From NCBI RefSeq assembly GCF_016863475.1, contig NZ_BOOY01000021.1, positions 1-53,332 on the forward strand: DNA of 53,332 bases. Reading direction: 5' to 3'. Below are positions 46,032-53,332 of the stretch, piece after piece; the stretch's first letter is position 1; each line of letters starts with the position of its first letter. The stretch is from Spirilliplanes yamanashiensis (lineage in GTDB: Bacteria; Actinomycetota; Actinomycetes; Mycobacteriales; Micromonosporaceae). The notes below the pieces were generated by a model that saw nothing but the letters and a program-made list of their open reading frames with translations, had not been told where the DNA came from and did not search any database. Both the position numbers and the translations under genes were made by a program.

Positions 46032-46085
46032 GTAACACGGCGGAAACAATAGAGACACGCCGGAGCAACCGCCCGCCCCTAGCGT
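46032..46085 (+). promoter_or_regulatory. GlnR box and promoter of glnA
   Basis: GTAAC-n6-GAAAC-n6-GACAC-n6-GCAAC runs from 46032 to 46069, matching the actinobacterial GlnR consensus gTnAC-n6-GaAAC repeated twice, with one mismatch in each of the last two half-sites. TAGCGT at 46080-46085 is a candidate -10 that puts the start point near 46092. The box is then centred at about -41.5, a classical activator position. Confidence 0.75.
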
Positions 46086-46125
46086 CGCCCACGGACCGGA
46101 AACGAGTGACGTGCCAGGAGGTCGT

Positions 46126-47550
46126 GTGTTCGCCAACCCCGAGGAGCTGCTGCGGTACCTCAGAGATGAGGACGTGAAGTTCGTCGACGTTCGATTCTGT
46201 GACCTGCCCGGCGTGATGCAGCACTTCAACATGCCGGTCGAGTCGTTCGACGACAGTGTCATCACCGATGGTCTCGCCTTCGACGGCTCGTCGATCCGCG
46301 GCTTCCAGGCCATCCACGAGTCCGACATGATGCTGCTGCCCGACGTGGCGACGGCCTTCATCGACCCGTTCCGCGCGCAGAAGACCCTCGCGCTGAACTT
46401 CTTCATCCACGACCCGTTCACGCGCGAGGCCTACTCCCGCGACCCGCGGAACGTGGCGAAGAAGGCCGAGGCGTACCTCGCGGCCAGCGGCATCGCCGAC
46501 ACCGCCTACTTCGGCGCCGAGGCGGAGTTCTACATCTTCGACTCGATCCGTCACGAGACGTCGGCGCACCAGGCCTTCTACTACATCGACTCGATCGAGG
46601 GCGCCTGGAACACCGGCCGCGTCGAAGAGGGCGGCAACCGCGGCTACAAGACCGCCTACAAGGGCGGCTACTTCCCGGTGGCCCCGGTCGACCACTACTC
46701 CGACCTGCGCGACTCGATGGTGCGCCGCCTCATCGACGCCGGCTTCACCGTGGAGCGCTCGCACCACGAGGTCGGCACCGCGGGCCAGGCCGAGATCAAC
46801 TACAAGTTCTCGACCCTGCTGCACGCCGGCGACCAGCTCCAGCAGTTCAAGTACCTCATCAAGAACACCGCGTGGGAGCACGGCAAGACCGCCACGTTCA
46901 TGCCGAAGCCCCTGTTCGGCGACAACGGCTCCGGCATGCACACCCACCAGTCGCTGTGGCTGAACGGCGAGCCGCTGTTCTACGACGAGACCGGCTACGC
47001 CGGCCTGTCCGACACGGCCCGCTGGTACATCGGCGGCCTGCTGCACCACGCCCCGTCGTTGCTGGCGTTCACCAACCCGACCGTCAACTCGTACCGGCGC
47101 CTCGTGCCCGGCTTCGAGGCCCCGGTCAACCTGGTCTACTCGCAGCGCAACCGCTCCGCCTGCACCCGCATCCCGGTCACGGGCAGCAACCCCAAGGCGA
47201 AGCGCGTCGAGTTCCGCGTCCCGGACCCGTCGTCGAACCCGTACCTGGCATTCTCGGCGATGATGATGGCCGGCCTCGACGGCATCAAGAACAAGATCGA
47301 GCCGCCGGCCCCGATCGACAAGGACCTCTACGACCTGCCGCCGGAGGAGTGGGGCAGCGTCAAGCAGGTCCCGGGCTCCCTCCCGGCCGTGCTGGACTCC
47401 CTCGAGGCCGACCACGAGTTCCTCACCGCCGGTGGCGTCTTCACCGACGACCTGATCGAGACGTGGATCGACTGGAAGCGCACGAACGAGGTCGACCCGG
47501 TCCGGCTCCGCCCGACCCCGCACGAGTTCGCGATGTACTACGACTGCTGA
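46126..47550 (+). CDS. glnA: glutamine synthetase type I
   Basis: A 474-residue GSI-beta glutamine synthetase that makes glutamine from glutamate, ammonia and ATP. Signatures include [25 protein letters not shown], the ATP-site [16 protein letters not shown] and NRSACTRIP. Tyr402 in DLYDLPPEE is the adenylylation site, so activity should be controlled by GlnE-type adenylylation. GTG 46126 is preferred because AGGAGG ends 4 bases upstream; GTG 46111 is in frame. A GlnR box lies upstream. It is the last gene of the conserved block; an integrase region follows at once. Confidence 0.96.
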   Translation: MFANPEELLRYLRDEDVKFVDVRFCDLPGVMQHFNMPVESFDDSVITDGLAFDGSSIRGFQAIHESDMMLLPDVATAFIDPFRAQKTLALNFFIHDPFTREAYSRDPRNVAKKAEAYLAASGIADTAYFGAEAEFYIFDSIRHETSAHQAFYYIDSIEGAWNTGRVEEGGNRGYKTAYKGGYFPVAPVDHYSDLRDSMVRRLIDAGFTVERSHHEVGTAGQAEINYKFSTLLHAGDQLQQFKYLIKNTAWEHGKTATFMPKPLFGDNGSGMHTHQSLWLNGEPLFYDETGYAGLSDTARWYIGGLLHHAPSLLAFTNPTVNSYRRLVPGFEAPVNLVYSQRNRSACTRIPVTGSNPKAKRVEFRVPDPSSNPYLAFSAMMMAGLDGIKNKIEPPAPIDKDLYDLPPEEWGSVKQVPGSLPAVLDSLEADHEFLTAGGVFTDDLIETWIDWKRTNEVDPVRLRPTPHEFAMYYDC

Positions 47551-47631
47551 CATCTTCCGAGGCTCTGACCAGCGGAAACACCTGCTGATCTAGCGCTCGG
47601 CCCAAATGCGGCCCAAGTCGCTTGACGGCGG

Positions 47632-48836
47632 TCATGCCCGGCTCCAGCCTGGCGTGGCCGCCGTTTCGCGTGCCCCGAGCGCGGCGTCGACGAGCGAGCG
47701 GGTGCGGTCTAGGACGTCCGGCCACTCGTGCACGTAGGTGTTCAGGGTGACCGTCGGGGTGCTGTGCCCGAGCGCGAGCTGAACCGTCTTGACCGACGCT
47801 CCGCCGTGGATAAGCACCGTCGCGTAGTAGTGGCGCAGGCCGTGGATGCCCCACCGCTGCGGAAGCCCTACCGAGGTCCGGGCCTTCGACCACGTGCGCG
47901 AGAACTCCGAGGCGTTCACCGGGCGGCCGGTCACTCCCGGAACAGGAGCGCCGCGTCCCGCCGGATCGGCCGACGAGGATCCGTGTCGTCGTCGACCTCC
48001 ACGGTGCCGATACCGCCGTCGAGGTGCTCACGCAGTGACTCCGCTGCGACGTCGGACAGCTCCACCGTTCGCACGCTCGTCCGGGTCTTGACCGGGCCGA
48101 GGAAGGGCTGCCGCCCTTTCAGCACCTTGAGCTGACGGCGGACATGCAGCTCCCGGGCGTCGAAGTCAATGTCGTCGACCTCCAACCCCAGGATCTCCTC
48201 CAGCCGCAGACCACACCCGGCCGCGAGGTACACGGTCGCCGCCAACCGATCCGGCAGCGTCGCGGCCAGCCCGTGCACCTGCTCCGCTGCGGGGATGAAG
48301 CGCGAACCCCGGACGATCGACGGCAGGCGCACCCGGTCGTCACAGGGCGACGCCGAGATCATCCGATCCCGGACCGCGAGGGCGAACATCCCGCCGAGGT
48401 AGGCGTACACCACCCGAAGGGTCGTCGGCGCCAGGACGCCCGACCGGTCCCGCACCCATCCCTGGATGTGGCTCGGCCGGACGTCCTTGATCCGGTGACG
48501 CCCCAGGACGGGCACTACGTGGAGCCGAACGGCGTGCTCCACCCGGATCGCCGTGCTGTCGATGTGCAGTTGCGCATTGCGCCACAGCTCCGCCAGCTCG
48601 GCCACCGTGATCCGCCCCGCCCGGTCGTCGACGTACTGACCCCGGCTCAGGTCGGCGTGAATGTTCGCGTCGAAACGGTCATCGTCAGCCTTGCGATCGA
48701 ACAGCCGTTCGCGGGCGTGCCCGTGGTTGTCGATCCAGCGGACCCGCCAGCGCTTCCCGCGGCCGTGGCGCTCGGACGGCACACGGGCGCCGTCCGCCGA
48801 GCGCTTCGCGAGGTACCACCAATCATCGACGGCCAC
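47632..48836 (-). pseudogene. tyrosine recombinase (phage-type integrase), frameshifted
   Basis: Two overlapping frames make one integrase. The first (48836 to 47931) holds the SAM-like core-binding domain, the catalytic arginine region AAGCGLRLEEILGLEVDD and the KTRTSVRTVELSD strand, and stops after ALLFRE. The second (47934 to 47632) starts at an overlapping GTG and carries HGLRHYYATVL, LGHSTPTVTL and the nucleophile Tyr in NTYVHEW. A one-base change near 47931-47936 would restore about 400 residues. Start GTG 48836 (VAVDDWWYLAKRS) lies 2 bases after the excisionase stop. It is probably inactive unless the shift is a sequencing error. Confidence 0.85.
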
Positions 48837-48838
48837 GA

Positions 48839-49016
48839 CTACGCCGCCTGTTCGGTCAGCCAAGTCCGCACGGCGACCGGGTCGTACCTCAAATGCCGGC
48901 CGACCTTCGCGGCCGGCGGTCCGATGCGGCGGTGCCGCCACTGGTAAAGCGTGCCTACAGGCACGCCGAGGAAGGCGGAGACGTCCTCCACCGTCCAGAG
49001 CCGGTCAGCCGCGGCT
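48839..49016 (-). pseudogene. excisionase-like HTH protein, 5' end cut by an IS
   Basis: The remaining part reads AAADRLWTVEDVSAFLGVPV then GTLYQWRHRRIGPPAAKVGR and HLRYDPVAVRTWLTEQAA, an AlpA/Xis-type MerR-like helix-turn-helix of the kind found just upstream of actinobacterial integrases. The IS left end begins at 49017 and no ATG, GTG or TTG start remains before the domain. A GTG at 48991 would give only 50 residues lacking the first strand. It was presumably co-transcribed with the integrase. Confidence 0.75.
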
Positions 49017-49079
49017 TGAAGTGACCCCCTGAGGCCGGACACCTTCTGACTTGGCATCCTGCCGAGGAGGAGGATCCGC

Positions 49080-49286
49080 ATGGCACCACCGAGTAAGTAC
49101 CCCGAAGAGTTCCGGCGCCAGGCCGTGGCATTGGTGCTCGACTCCGGCCGTCCGATCCGCGACGTGGCCAAGGAGCTGTGCGTCAACCACGAGACGCTGC
49201 GCAACTGGGTCGCCAAGGCCAAGCAGGACCGAGCCGGCGCGGCCGGCGGTGGACCGCAGGCGTTGAGCGGCGATGAGCGGCGATGA
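49080..49286 (+). pseudogene. IS3-type transposase OrfA, frameshifted
   Basis: MAPPSKYPEEFRRQAVALVL, then the helix-turn-helix RDVAKELCVNHETLRNWVAK, is a standard OrfA DNA-binding domain that recognises the IS ends. The ribosome binding site GAGGAGGAGG is strong. After ALSGDE the frame is broken by an exact 10-base tandem duplication (49265-49284), giving a premature stop at 49284-49286. Without the duplication the frame continues as SGDERAELTRLRRQVAQLQ, the expected leucine-zipper end of OrfA. Confidence 0.82.
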
Positions 49287-49289
49287 GCG
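49265..49289 (+). repeat. 10-bp tandem duplication in orfA
   Basis: GAGCGGCGAT at 49265-49274 is repeated at 49275-49284 and followed by GAGCG. The duplication shifts the orfA frame. Confidence 0.9.
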
Positions 49290-50037
49290 TGCCGAGCTGA
49301 CCCGGCTGCGACGGCAGGTCGCGCAGCTGCAGCTGGAGAAGTTGACCGCCGAACTGCACGAACGCGGCCACCGCTGGAACCGCAAGACGGTCGCCCGCCT
49401 GATGCGTCTGGCCGGCATCGAAGGCGCCCACCGGCGCCGGCGCGGCAAACCGCGATGCGGCAGGGCGTCGACCGCGACGGCGCCGGACCTGGTGCAGCGC
49501 CGGTTCACCGCCACCGCCCCGGACCGGCTCTGGGTCGCCGACATCTCGTATCTGCGCACCTGGGAAGGATTCCTCTACCTCGCCGTGGTCGTCGACGCAT
49601 TCAGCCGCCGGGTGGTCGGCTGGGCGATGGCCGACCACCTACGCACCGAACTGATCCTCGACGCCGTCGGCATGGCCCTCCAGGCCCGCCGCCCGGCCCG
49701 CGACCAGCTCATCCACCACTCGGACCGCGGCACCCAGTACACGTCGTTCGAGTTCGGCCGCACCCTGCGCTCCTGCGGCGTCCTCGCCTCGATGGGCTCG
49801 GTCGCGGACTGTTTCGACAACGCTCTGGCCGAAACGTTCTTCGCCACCCTGAAGACCGAACTGGTCTACACCCGATCTTGGCCCACCCGCCACGAACTCG
49901 AAATGGAGGTCTTCTCCTACATCGAGGGCTTCTACAACCCTCGCCGCCGACACAGCCGCCTAGGTAACCTCAGCCCCGCCACCTACGAAACCCGCCACCA
50001 CGAGACCGTGACAGACATCAAGGTGTCCGGCCGATAG
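49273..50037 (+). pseudogene. IS3-type transposase OrfB with internal deletion
   Basis: The 254-residue frame begins with the end of OrfA (ERAELTRLRRQVAQLQLEK) and jumps directly to AELHERGHRWNRKTVARLM. About 90 residues expected between them, including the OrfB N-terminal helix-turn-helix region, are missing. The DDE catalytic domain is intact: Asp in WVADISYLR, Asp in HHSDRGTQY and Glu in DNALAETFFATLK. The junction near 49340 fuses the two proteins in frame. Transposition activity is unlikely without the lost region. Confidence 0.8.
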
Positions 50038-50047
50038 GGTCACTTCA

Positions 50048-50320
50048 ATGACGACGGACGCCGCTGACCTGTCGGCGCGTTCCTTCGTCGTCCCGGAGAG
50101 CTCCATCGGTGGCCCAGTCCCCGGGTGGCTGGGCCCGCCGTTAGCAGGTCCGTCGGGCTGTCTGCCGCCGGAGCCGTTCAGTGGCCTGCGCGACGCCGAC
50201 CATGCCGGCATCCGATTGAATCGGTACGCAGCCGACCGCCGGCCGGTGGTTGCATCGTCTGGTACCGGGTAGGCAACTGTCGTGACCGGCTCGACGCGCA
50301 CGACGGAAGCGAGGTTTGTC
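50048..50320. other. intergenic stretch between the IS and csbD
   Basis: I find no supported gene here. A 74-codon frame starts directly at the IS end, but it has no ribosome binding site or recognisable domain and overlaps the csbD promoter. The useful content is the promoter at 50248-50271. Confidence 0.5.
50248..50271 (+). promoter_or_regulatory. alternative-sigma-like promoter of csbD
   Basis: GGTTG (50248-50252), 14 bases, GGGTA (50267-50271). This resembles SigB/SigF-type promoters (GTTT...GGGTA). It predicts a start near 50278 and a leader of about 43 bases before csbD. CsbD genes are classical general-stress targets. Confidence 0.65.
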
Positions 50321-50494
50321 ATGGGTATCGACGACAAGTTCGACAACAAGTCAGAAGAGCTCGGCGGTAAGGCCAAGGAAGGCATTGGCAAGGCCACCGA
50401 CGACGAGCAGCTCGAGGCCGAAGGCAAGACCGACCAGAGCAAGTCCAACGTCAAGCAGGCCGGCGAGAAGATCAAGGACGCCTTCAAGTCCTGA
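50321..50494 (+). CDS. csbD: CsbD family stress protein
   Basis: A 57-residue hydrophilic, charged protein: KSEELGGKAKEGIGKATDDE and AEGKTDQSKSNVKQAGEKIK are the two CsbD repeats. CsbD-like proteins accumulate under general stress in many bacteria; the molecular role is unknown. ATG 50321 has GGAAGCGAGG upstream. An alternative-sigma-like promoter lies 50 bases upstream and a strong hairpin terminator 33 bases downstream, so it is a single-gene transcript. Confidence 0.93.
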   Translation: MGIDDKFDNKSEELGGKAKEGIGKATDDEQLEAEGKTDQSKSNVKQAGEKIKDAFKS

Positions 50495-50526
50495 CCGTCC
50501 CCGCCGCTCTGGCCGGAGCCCGGCCC

Positions 50527-50561
50527 GAACGGGCCGCGACAGTGATAGTCGCGGCCCGTTC
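50527..50561. terminator. 14-bp hairpin terminator after csbD
   Basis: GAACGGGCCGCGAC (50527-50540) pairs perfectly with GTCGCGGCCCGTTC (50548-50561) around a 7-base loop. Confidence 0.9.
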
Positions 50562-50643
50562 CGCTGCACTTCACCGTAGCGAGGGAACAGCAAGGACAGG
50601 CAGGTCTACCGGTCGCCGGAGTCCTGCGGATGCTCGAATCGGT

Positions 50644-51807
50644 TCAGTCCGCCCTGTCCGGGGCAGCGGTTGCTTCTCGGCCGGCGGCTGAAGGCGGCTC
50701 CTCGGATGAGGGCTCATCGCCTGTGTCTGTGTCGTCGTCATCGGCGCTGCTGTCGGTGTCGGTGAGGACGGAGACGACACGGTACGCGACAGCGGTGAGC
50801 GGCACCGCCACCACGGCGCCGGCCACTCCGGCGAGGACGGTGCCGGCCGCCACGGCGACCAGGATCACGGCGGGATGCAGCCGTACGGCGTGGCCCATGA
50901 CGAAGGGCTGCAGCAGGTTGCCTTCCACCTGCTGCACGATCAGGATCGCTGCCAGAATGATGAGGGCGTCGGTGGGGCCGTTCGCTACCAGCGCCACGAG
51001 GACCGCCGCCGCACCGGCCACGGTGGCCCCGACGATAGGGATGAACGCGGCGAGGAAGGTCAGCAGGGCGAGAGGCAGGGCGAGAGGAACGCCCACGAGC
51101 AGCAACGCGACCCCGACACCGACCGCGTCCGCCACGGCGATGAGTACGGTGCCGCGTACGTAGCCGACCAGAGTGTGCCAGCCGCCATGCGCGGCGTCGT
51201 CGGCTTTGCGGCGTTGCCGCGGGGGGATCCGCCGCAGCACCCAGGCCCACATGGCTTCGCCGTCTTTGAGAATGAAGAAGAGCAGGACCACGGCGAGCGC
51301 CGCCGCGCCGACGACCTGGGTGGCCATGGAGACCCCGCCCGCAGGGCCGGGGACCACGTCTAGAGCCGCGTCGCGCGCCTGGGGCCACAGCCGGTCCAGC
51401 TGGTCGCCGGTGACCGGTAGAGGGCCTTCGGCGACCCATCGCCGCACCCGCGCGATGCCCTCCCGCAAACTTCGCCCGAGATTGTCGAACTGGCCGGCAG
51501 CCTGCTGCCCGACCAAGAACAGGGGCAGGATCAATGCGGCGAGCAGGCCCACGACGGCTGCCAGCGCGGCCGCGGCACGCGGAAAGCGCAGCCGCACGAG
51601 GATGTTGACACCCGGGATCAGCAGCGCTGCCAGCAGCAGCGCGGCCACCACGGCCAGTGTCACCGGCGCGAGCAGCACCAGTAGCCAGCCGACTGCCAGT
51701 ACCGTGGCGGCGATGAGCAGGACACTGCCGCACACCGCCCCGGCGTGCAGCAGGGCGGCGCGAAGCTGCCGGCGACTCCCGGACGTGCGGTCTGGTGTGG
51801 TAGGCAC
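50644..51807 (-). CDS. AI-2E family (PerM-type) transporter
   Basis: A 387-residue membrane protein of the AI-2E/UPF0118 family, with about seven to eight transmembrane segments. It has the FFILKDGEAMWAWVLRRIP amphipathic region, the LTFLAAFIPIVGATVAG motif and the QQVEGNLLQPFVMG signature near residue 310. The acidic Asp/Glu/Ser tail is typical. Members export varied solutes, including Na+/H+ antiport in some; the name does not prove autoinducer transport. GTG 51807; the divergent region holds an alternative-sigma-like promoter in its direction. Confidence 0.9.
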   Translation of the reverse strand: MPTTPDRTSGSRRQLRAALLHAGAVCGSVLLIAATVLAVGWLLVLLAPVTLAVVAALLLAALLIPGVNILVRLRFPRAAAALAAVVGLLAALILPLFLVGQQAAGQFDNLGRSLREGIARVRRWVAEGPLPVTGDQLDRLWPQARDAALDVVPGPAGGVSMATQVVGAAALAVVLLFFILKDGEAMWAWVLRRIPPRQRRKADDAAHGGWHTLVGYVRGTVLIAVADAVGVGVALLLVGVPLALPLALLTFLAAFIPIVGATVAGAAAVLVALVANGPTDALIILAAILIVQQVEGNLLQPFVMGHAVRLHPAVILVAVAAGTVLAGVAGAVVAVPLTAVAYRVVSVLTDTDSSADDDDTDTGDEPSSEEPPSAAGREATAAPDRAD

Positions 51808-51817
51808 CCGAATCAGC

Positions 51818-51841
51818 TACCCCCCGCGTACGGAGTTAGCC
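51818..51841 (-). promoter_or_regulatory. possible alternative-sigma promoter of the AI-2E gene
   Basis: On the minus strand GGCTA (51841-51837), 14 bases, GGGTA (51822-51818), 10 bases before the GTG. The spacing is the same as in the csbD promoter, but the -35 is weaker and a run of six G makes the alignment less certain. Confidence 0.4.
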
Positions 51842-51865
51842 GCACCGGCCGACACGAACCGACAG

Positions 51866-51889
51866 GGTTGATGGCACGTCGAGCGGGTA
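51866..51889 (+). promoter_or_regulatory. alternative-sigma-like promoter of the exchanger gene
   Basis: GGTTG (51866-51870), 14 bases, GGGTA (51885-51889), 12 bases before ATG 51902. It has the same two boxes and the same spacing as the csbD promoter. Confidence 0.65.
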
Positions 51890-51901
51890 ACCGGCAGGCC
51901 C

Positions 51902-52941
51902 ATGCCTGACCTGTTTGCCACGCCGTGGTCCCTGGGGACCAGTGTGGCGGTGTTCGTCACCGCCGGAATCTTGACCGTCGTAGCGAGCATTCGCCTGGTG
52001 GGCCTTGGTGACACACTCGCCGATCGCACCGGGTGGGGCGAGGCGTTGTTCGGGGCGGTGTTTTTCGGGCTCGCCACGTCGCTGTCCGGCATTGTCATGA
52101 CTGCAGTCACCGCCGCCGCGGAGCAGCCACAACTGGCCTACAGCAACGCCGTCGGCGGCATCGCCGCCCAGACCACCGCTCTGGTGGTAGCCGACGCCTT
52201 CTACCGCAGGGCAAATCTGGAACACGCCTCCGCGTCGCTGTCGAACCTCCTGTTCGGCTGTCTGCTGATCGCCCTGCTCGCGCTGGCGTTGCTGGCCACC
52301 TACACCCCGGACGTCACCGTCGGCGGGATTCACCCCGTGTCTTTGGTGATGGTGGTCTGTTACCTCGGCGGGATCAGCCTGGTGCGCCGCTCGGACGCCA
52401 CCCCCATGTGGAATGCGGTCGACACCAGCGAAACCCGCACCGACGTCCCGCAACAGCAGGATCCGCTCGAGCGGCACTCCACGCGGGTGTTGGGGTGCAG
52501 TTCGCCGGAATCGGTGTCACGGTCGCCGCGGCCGGCTGGGCGGTGGGTACCGCCGCTGAGGGCATCGTCGAAGCCACCGGACTGCGTGCAGGATTCGTCG
52601 GCGGTGTGCTGATGGGCTTGGTCAACGCCCTTCCGAAAACGGTCACCGCTGTCGCGGCCGTCCGTCGCGGCGCGCTGACCCTTGCGGTGGCGGCGATCCT
52701 CGGCGGCAACAGCCTGGACGCACTGAACCTGGTCATCGGAGACGCCGCTTTCGGCGCCGGGTCGCTGTATCACGCCGCCGGTGCCGACGAACTGTTCGTC
52801 ACCGCGGCCGGTCTGTTCATGACCGCCGTGGTCCTGTCCGGGATGCTGGTGCGCCAGTCCCGTGGTTGGGGCCGGCTCGGGTTCGAGGGGGCGCTGCTGC
52901 TCGGCAGCTACGCCGCCATCGTCGCCGTCCTGGCCACCTGA
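51902..52941 (+). pseudogene. sodium/calcium exchanger-like protein, frameshifted
   Basis: Two frames form one membrane protein of about 346 residues. The first (from ATG 51902) has five hydrophobic segments and a first alpha-repeat-like motif, ATSLSGIVMTAVTAAAEQPQ with SNAVGGIAAQT. The second frame carries AGWAVGTAAEGIVEATG and the second repeat MGLVNALPKTVTAVAAVRRG with AAILGGNSLDALNL. The join is at a run of four G (52492-52495): a fifth G would read VLGVQFAGIGV and restore the frame. This is either a real inactivating deletion or a sequencing error. Family assignment to the cation/Ca exchanger superfamily is moderately certain. Confidence 0.72.
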
Positions 52942-53097
52942 GCGACACCGTCCCTGCAACTGCCGGCTGGGGGCGGGCGTCGATCCATGACAGTCCCATG
53001 ACAGTTCGGCCGTTAAGCGACCTGCGACGTTTGGCGCCCCGGCGCAAAGAGCATGAGGTCACCGACAACGAACTTGAATAGACGAGGAGCAGGCAGC

Positions 53098-53332
53098 GTG
53101 GAAATCTCCGGCATCATCACCGCCCTCATCATCGGTCTGATCATCGGCGCACTGGGCCGGCTCGTCGTCCCGGGCAAGCAGAACATCCCGATCTGGCTGA
53201 CCCTGGTCATCGGCGTGGTCGCCGCGTTCCTCGGCACCTTGCTCGCCGCTGCCATCGGGGTCGCCGAGACCCCCGGCATCGACTGGATCGAACTGGCCCT
53301 GCAGATCGGCCTGGCCGCGGCCGGCGTCGCCA
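53098..53332 (+). CDS. GlsB/YeaQ/YmgE family membrane protein, partial
   Basis: The first 78 residues are visible; the gene runs off the window. VEISGIITALIIGLIIGALG then RLVVPGKQNIPIWLTLVIGV shows the family's glycine-rich transmembrane segments and the RLV-P-G-K turn. These small proteins (transglycosylase-associated) are stress-induced in several bacteria, with unknown mechanism. GTG 53098 has GAGGAG 8 bases upstream. It fits the stress theme of csbD just upstream. Confidence 0.9.
   Translation, partial: MEISGIITALIIGLIIGALGRLVVPGKQNIPIWLTLVIGVVAAFLGTLLAAAIGVAETPGIDWIELALQIGLAAAGVA

Larger units (their letters stand above)
49017..50047 (+). mobile_element. defective IS3-family insertion sequence
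   Basis: A 1031-base element bounded by inverted repeats. The left end (49017-49045) begins TGAAGTGACCC and contains GGCCGGACACCTT; the right end (50020-50047) is its complement with a few mismatches and one gap. It contains orfA and a DDE orfB on the plus strand. It is shorter than the roughly 1.25-1.3 kb usual for the family. No target-site duplication is visible: the left flank ends GCGGCT and the right flank starts ATGACG. Confidence 0.88.

Noticed and set aside
47551-47631. tRNA gene or attachment site next to the integrase
   Set aside because: No cloverleaf or T-loop signature here, and no second copy of the sequence within the window to define an att repeat.
50048-50272. 74-codon frame starting at the IS right end
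   Set aside because: No ribosome binding site or domain, and it overlaps the csbD promoter.

Overview
The window is high-GC actinobacterial chromosome. The gene content and order suggest a member of the Micromonosporaceae or a close relative; this is inferred from the sequence alone. From about 0.5 to 47.5 kb it carries the conserved actinobacterial block known in Mycobacterium tuberculosis as roughly Rv2199c-Rv2220: ctaF, ctaC, adoK, erpA, glycerate kinase, DUF3043, cobT, cobS, gcvT, leucyl aminopeptidase, dihydrolipoamide acyltransferase, a TIGR01777 epimerase, lipB, lipA, DUF4191, RDD and glnA. Lineage-specific genes are inserted between these.

Layout. 0-7.5 kb: a small zinc-ribbon protein, cytochrome oxidase subunits IV and II, a cysteine desulfurase/TusA pair, adenosine kinase, ErpA, glycerate kinase and NadA. 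7.6-9.8 kb: murA with a promoter and leader, then DUF3043. 9.8-17 kb: a transport and regulation cluster. It has a polyketide-type ABC exporter with a divergent MarR-type regulator and a palindromic operator, AzlCD with a divergent XRE-cupin regulator and paired inverted repeats, and a second three-gene ABC exporter. 17-22.4 kb: a 1072-residue proline-rich, TPR and WG-repeat protein, an aldo/keto reductase, an M50 membrane protease and a 65-residue protein. 22.5-27.8 kb: a CobU-CobT fusion, CobS, GcvT and PepA. 27.9-32.7 kb: a secreted CBM2/FnIII protein, Lpd and a two-lipoyl-domain E2. 32.8-40.1 kb: the epimerase, an SCO5389/ATPase pair with a Fur/Zur-like operator, a polytopic membrane protein, LipB, an archaeal-type AspS behind a T-box leader, and LipA. 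40.1-47.5 kb: a DM13 protein, a large LuxR/ATPase regulator, DUF4191, a lipoprotein, RDD and GlnA with a GlnR box.

After glnA the character changes. From 47.6 kb to the window end lies an accessory region: a frameshifted tyrosine integrase, an excisionase cut by an IS3-family element that is itself defective, and a stress-type set (CsbD, an AI-2E-type permease, a frameshifted cation-exchanger gene, GlsB/YeaQ). Three gene starts there share an alternative-sigma-like promoter architecture (GGTTG-N14-GGGTA).

Themes. LipB, LipA, Lpd and the lipoylated E2 form a lipoate-supply and 2-oxoacid dehydrogenase group; GcvT belongs to the lipoate-using glycine cleavage system. Thirteen genes have a TANNNT hexamer exactly 6 or 7 nt before the start codon, which predicts leaderless mRNAs. 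The most interesting regulatory element is the T-box with a GAC (Asp) specifier ahead of aspS, arranged for translational control. No tRNA, rRNA or CRISPR array was found.
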